From the NCBI GenBank assembly GCA_905373295.1, contig CAJPSJ010000118.1, forward strand, positions 1 to 6,583: DNA of 6,583 nt, given 5' to 3'. The notes below the pieces were generated by a model, which searched no databases, was not told the DNA's origin, and worked only from the letters and a program-made list of their open reading frames with translations. Positions 5,412 to 6,583 of the stretch are shown here, one piece after another; positions within the stretch are counted from its first letter, which is position 1, and each line of letters starts with the position of its first letter. A program made the translations under genes and the position numbers. The stretch is from an uncultured Campylobacter sp. (GTDB lineage: Bacteria > Campylobacterota > Campylobacteria > Campylobacterales > Campylobacteraceae).

Positions 5412-6170
5412 CTACGCGATGCTTAGGACTTCTACCTTACCGTCGAAAACCGCCATGCAATGCTCGTAGTGGCTGGTGCGAAGCCTATCCTTACTTCTCG
5501 TGCTCCACTTATCCTCGGCGATGACCGGCGTGCCGTCCTTTTGGCAGATCATCGGCTCGATGCAAAAGACCATGCCGTTTTTGATTTTGGGGCCTGATTT
5601 TGGATTGTTGCCCTCCAGATAGTTTGGGATCTCGGGCTCTTCGTGCGGGTGCTTGCCGATGCCGTGGCCGCAGAAGCCGTATAGCGGCACGAAGCCGCGC
5701 GCACGGATAAATTTCTCGATCTCGAAGCTTAGCTCTTTGAAGTGCATCCCTACCCTGATCGTTTTTATGGCAAACTCTAGCGTGTCCTTACTGCATGCGA
5801 TGAGATCTTCGTCGGCTTTTGAAATTTTACCGACGGGCAGAGTGCGTGCGCTGTCGCCGAAATATCCATTTAGCTTCGAGCCCAGATCGACGCCTAAGAT
5901 ATCGCCCTCTTGTAAGATCGTTTCGTCTGGGATGCCGTGGATGATGACTTCGTTTAGCGAGAGGCAGGCGGCGTTTGGAAAGCCGTATAGCCCTTTAAAA
6001 GCGGGATACGCGCCCTTAGAGGTGATAAAATCGTCGATCTTCTTATCGACTTCGAGCAGGCTAAGACCCGGCTTTATGAAAGAAGCTGCGTAATCGAGAG
6101 CTTGCGCGACGATCCTATTCGCTGCACGAAGCCCTTCTAAATCTTTTTTTGTTTTAAGCAAAATTGCCAT
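5412..6170 (-). CDS. map: Type I methionine aminopeptidase
   Basis: Removes the N-terminal methionine from new proteins when the second residue is small; a cytosolic, essential dinuclear metal enzyme of the pita-bread fold. At 252 aa it has the usual type I length and is complete. All metal ligands are present: Asp95 (GVDLG), Asp106 (FGDSART), His169 (GHGIGKHPHEEPE), Glu205 (FCIEPM) and Glu236 (HYEHC). His79 (IIHGIP) and His176 are the substrate-side histidines. The insert EGNNPKSGPKIKNGM (186-200) lengthens the loop after PNYL compared with the E. coli enzyme. There is no N-terminal zinc-finger extension. The ATG follows the secY stop by 2 bp, with no clear Shine-Dalgarno (GGGCTATAAAA), so translation probably depends on coupling to secY. 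secY-map is a conserved pair at the end of the spc ribosomal operon. Confidence 0.97.
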   Translation of the reverse strand: MAILLKTKKDLEGLRAANRIVAQALDYAASFIKPGLSLLEVDKKIDDFITSKGAYPAFKGLYGFPNAACLSLNEVIIHGIPDETILQEGDILGVDLGSKLNGYFGDSARTLPVGKISKADEDLIACSKDTLEFAIKTIRVGMHFKELSFEIEKFIRARGFVPLYGFCGHGIGKHPHEEPEIPNYLEGNNPKSGPKIKNGMVFCIEPMICQKDGTPVIAEDKWSTRSKDRLRTSHYEHCMAVFDGKVEVLSIA

Positions 6171-6172
6171 TT

Positions 6173-6583
6173 TTATAGCCCGACCGCACTTAGAGTCTGA
6201 TATTTGTTCATATAGATCTGCGCTTCGATGCGTCTCATCGTATCAAGAGCGACGGAGACGACGATCAGCACGCTGGTGCCGCCGAAATAAAACGGCACGC
6301 CCATAAATTTAACGAGCAGCCACGGAATGACGGTTACTAGCCCGAGATAGATCGAACCCCAAAACGTAAGACGGCTGGCGACTTCGTTTAAAAAGCTCGC
6401 CGTTCCTTCACCTGGACGAATACCCGGGATAAATCCGCCCTGCTTCTTTAAATTTTCACTAATGTCCTTGGAATTAAAAGCGATTGACGCATAAAAATAC
6501 GCAAAAAATATAACCAACACAAAGGTCAAAAAGTTAAAGAAGTAGTTGCTCGGGCTTAAGAAATCGTGGATCTTTTGGATAAT
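6173..6583 (-). CDS. secY: Protein translocase subunit SecY, C-terminal part (gene runs off the window)
   Basis: The central channel subunit of the Sec translocon in the inner membrane, forming SecYEG. Only the last 136 residues are in the window. The frame is open to the right edge, so the true start lies beyond position 6583. The visible part starts IIQKIHDFLSPSNYFFNF and contains a hydrophobic segment (LTFVLVIFFAYFYASIAF), then the conserved SecY stretch GGFIPGIRPGEGTASFLNEV, two further membrane segments (LTFWGSIYLGLVTVIPWLLV and GGTSVLIVVSVALDTM) and the cytosolic tail RRIEAQIYMNKYQTLSAVGL. GGFIPGIRPG with the following helices is diagnostic for SecY TM9-TM10. The TAA stop is 2 bp before map. 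Nothing suggests it is broken; it is simply cut by the window edge. Confidence 0.97.
   Translation of the reverse strand: MIQKIHDFLSPSNYFFNFLTFVLVIFFAYFYASIAFNSKDISENLKKQGGFIPGIRPGEGTASFLNEVASRLTFWGSIYLGLVTVIPWLLVKFMGVPFYFGGTSVLIVVSVALDTMRRIEAQIYMNKYQTLSAVGL

Noticed and set aside
5653..6093. Plus-strand frame of 146 codons opposite map
   Set aside because: Antisense to a complete methionine aminopeptidase; the product has no domain and no ribosome binding site stands out.
1..6583. Possible mobile element, CRISPR array or defence system
   Set aside because: No transposase, integrase, terminal inverted repeats with target duplication, regularly spaced repeats or Cas-like proteins were seen; the genes are ordinary chromosomal families.

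Overview
The window reads as chromosomal DNA of a Campylobacter-like epsilonproteobacterium (Campylobacterota). The evidence is the SecY and MetAP protein sequences, the very frequent AAATTT/AAAATTTT words in and between genes, and a moderate GC content that is high for the genus. That would fit the C. gracilis/showae/rectus/concisus side better than C. jejuni, but the species assignment is inference.

Left part (1-2605): positions 1-266 hold no gene I can support, except a terminator-like hairpin behind the first gene. Then comes a compact module: a PLP enzyme of the threonine synthase/dehydratase fold (267-1352, minus), a RidA-family enamine/imine deaminase directly upstream of it (1361-1747, minus), and a divergent YheO-type PAS + HTH regulator (1889-2605, plus, probably starting at TTG). 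The two minus-strand genes form a tight operon: the ribosome binding site of the second overlaps the stop codon of the first. The roughly 140 bp between ridA and the regulator are very AT-rich, with two perfect palindromes and candidate -10 boxes for both directions. My reading is a small amino-acid catabolic or detoxification unit: the PLP enzyme releases a reactive enamine, RidA hydrolyses it, and the regulator senses a ligand. The original threonine synthase role cannot be excluded from sequence alone.

Middle part (2606-4827): a short intergenic stretch with hairpins, then a large minus-strand gene for an inner-membrane sulfatase-fold phosphoethanolamine-transferase-like protein. It has five membrane segments, a Ser/Ala/Asn/Pro-rich linker with internal repeats, and a periplasmic catalytic domain without any cysteine. 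Its start is probably 60 bp downstream of the longest frame.

Right part (4828-6583): about 600 bp without a convincing gene but rich in inverted repeats, including a three-arm arrangement just behind map. Then come map (methionine aminopeptidase) and the 3' end of secY, both minus strand and separated by 2 bp. This is the end of the spc ribosomal-protein operon. The infA/rpmJ/rpsM genes that follow map in some relatives are not here.

I see no tRNA, rRNA, CRISPR, insertion sequence or phage gene. The most interesting items are the PLP enzyme-RidA-YheO module, the Cys at the PLP-ring position of the enzyme, and the cysteine-free transferase with its odd linker.
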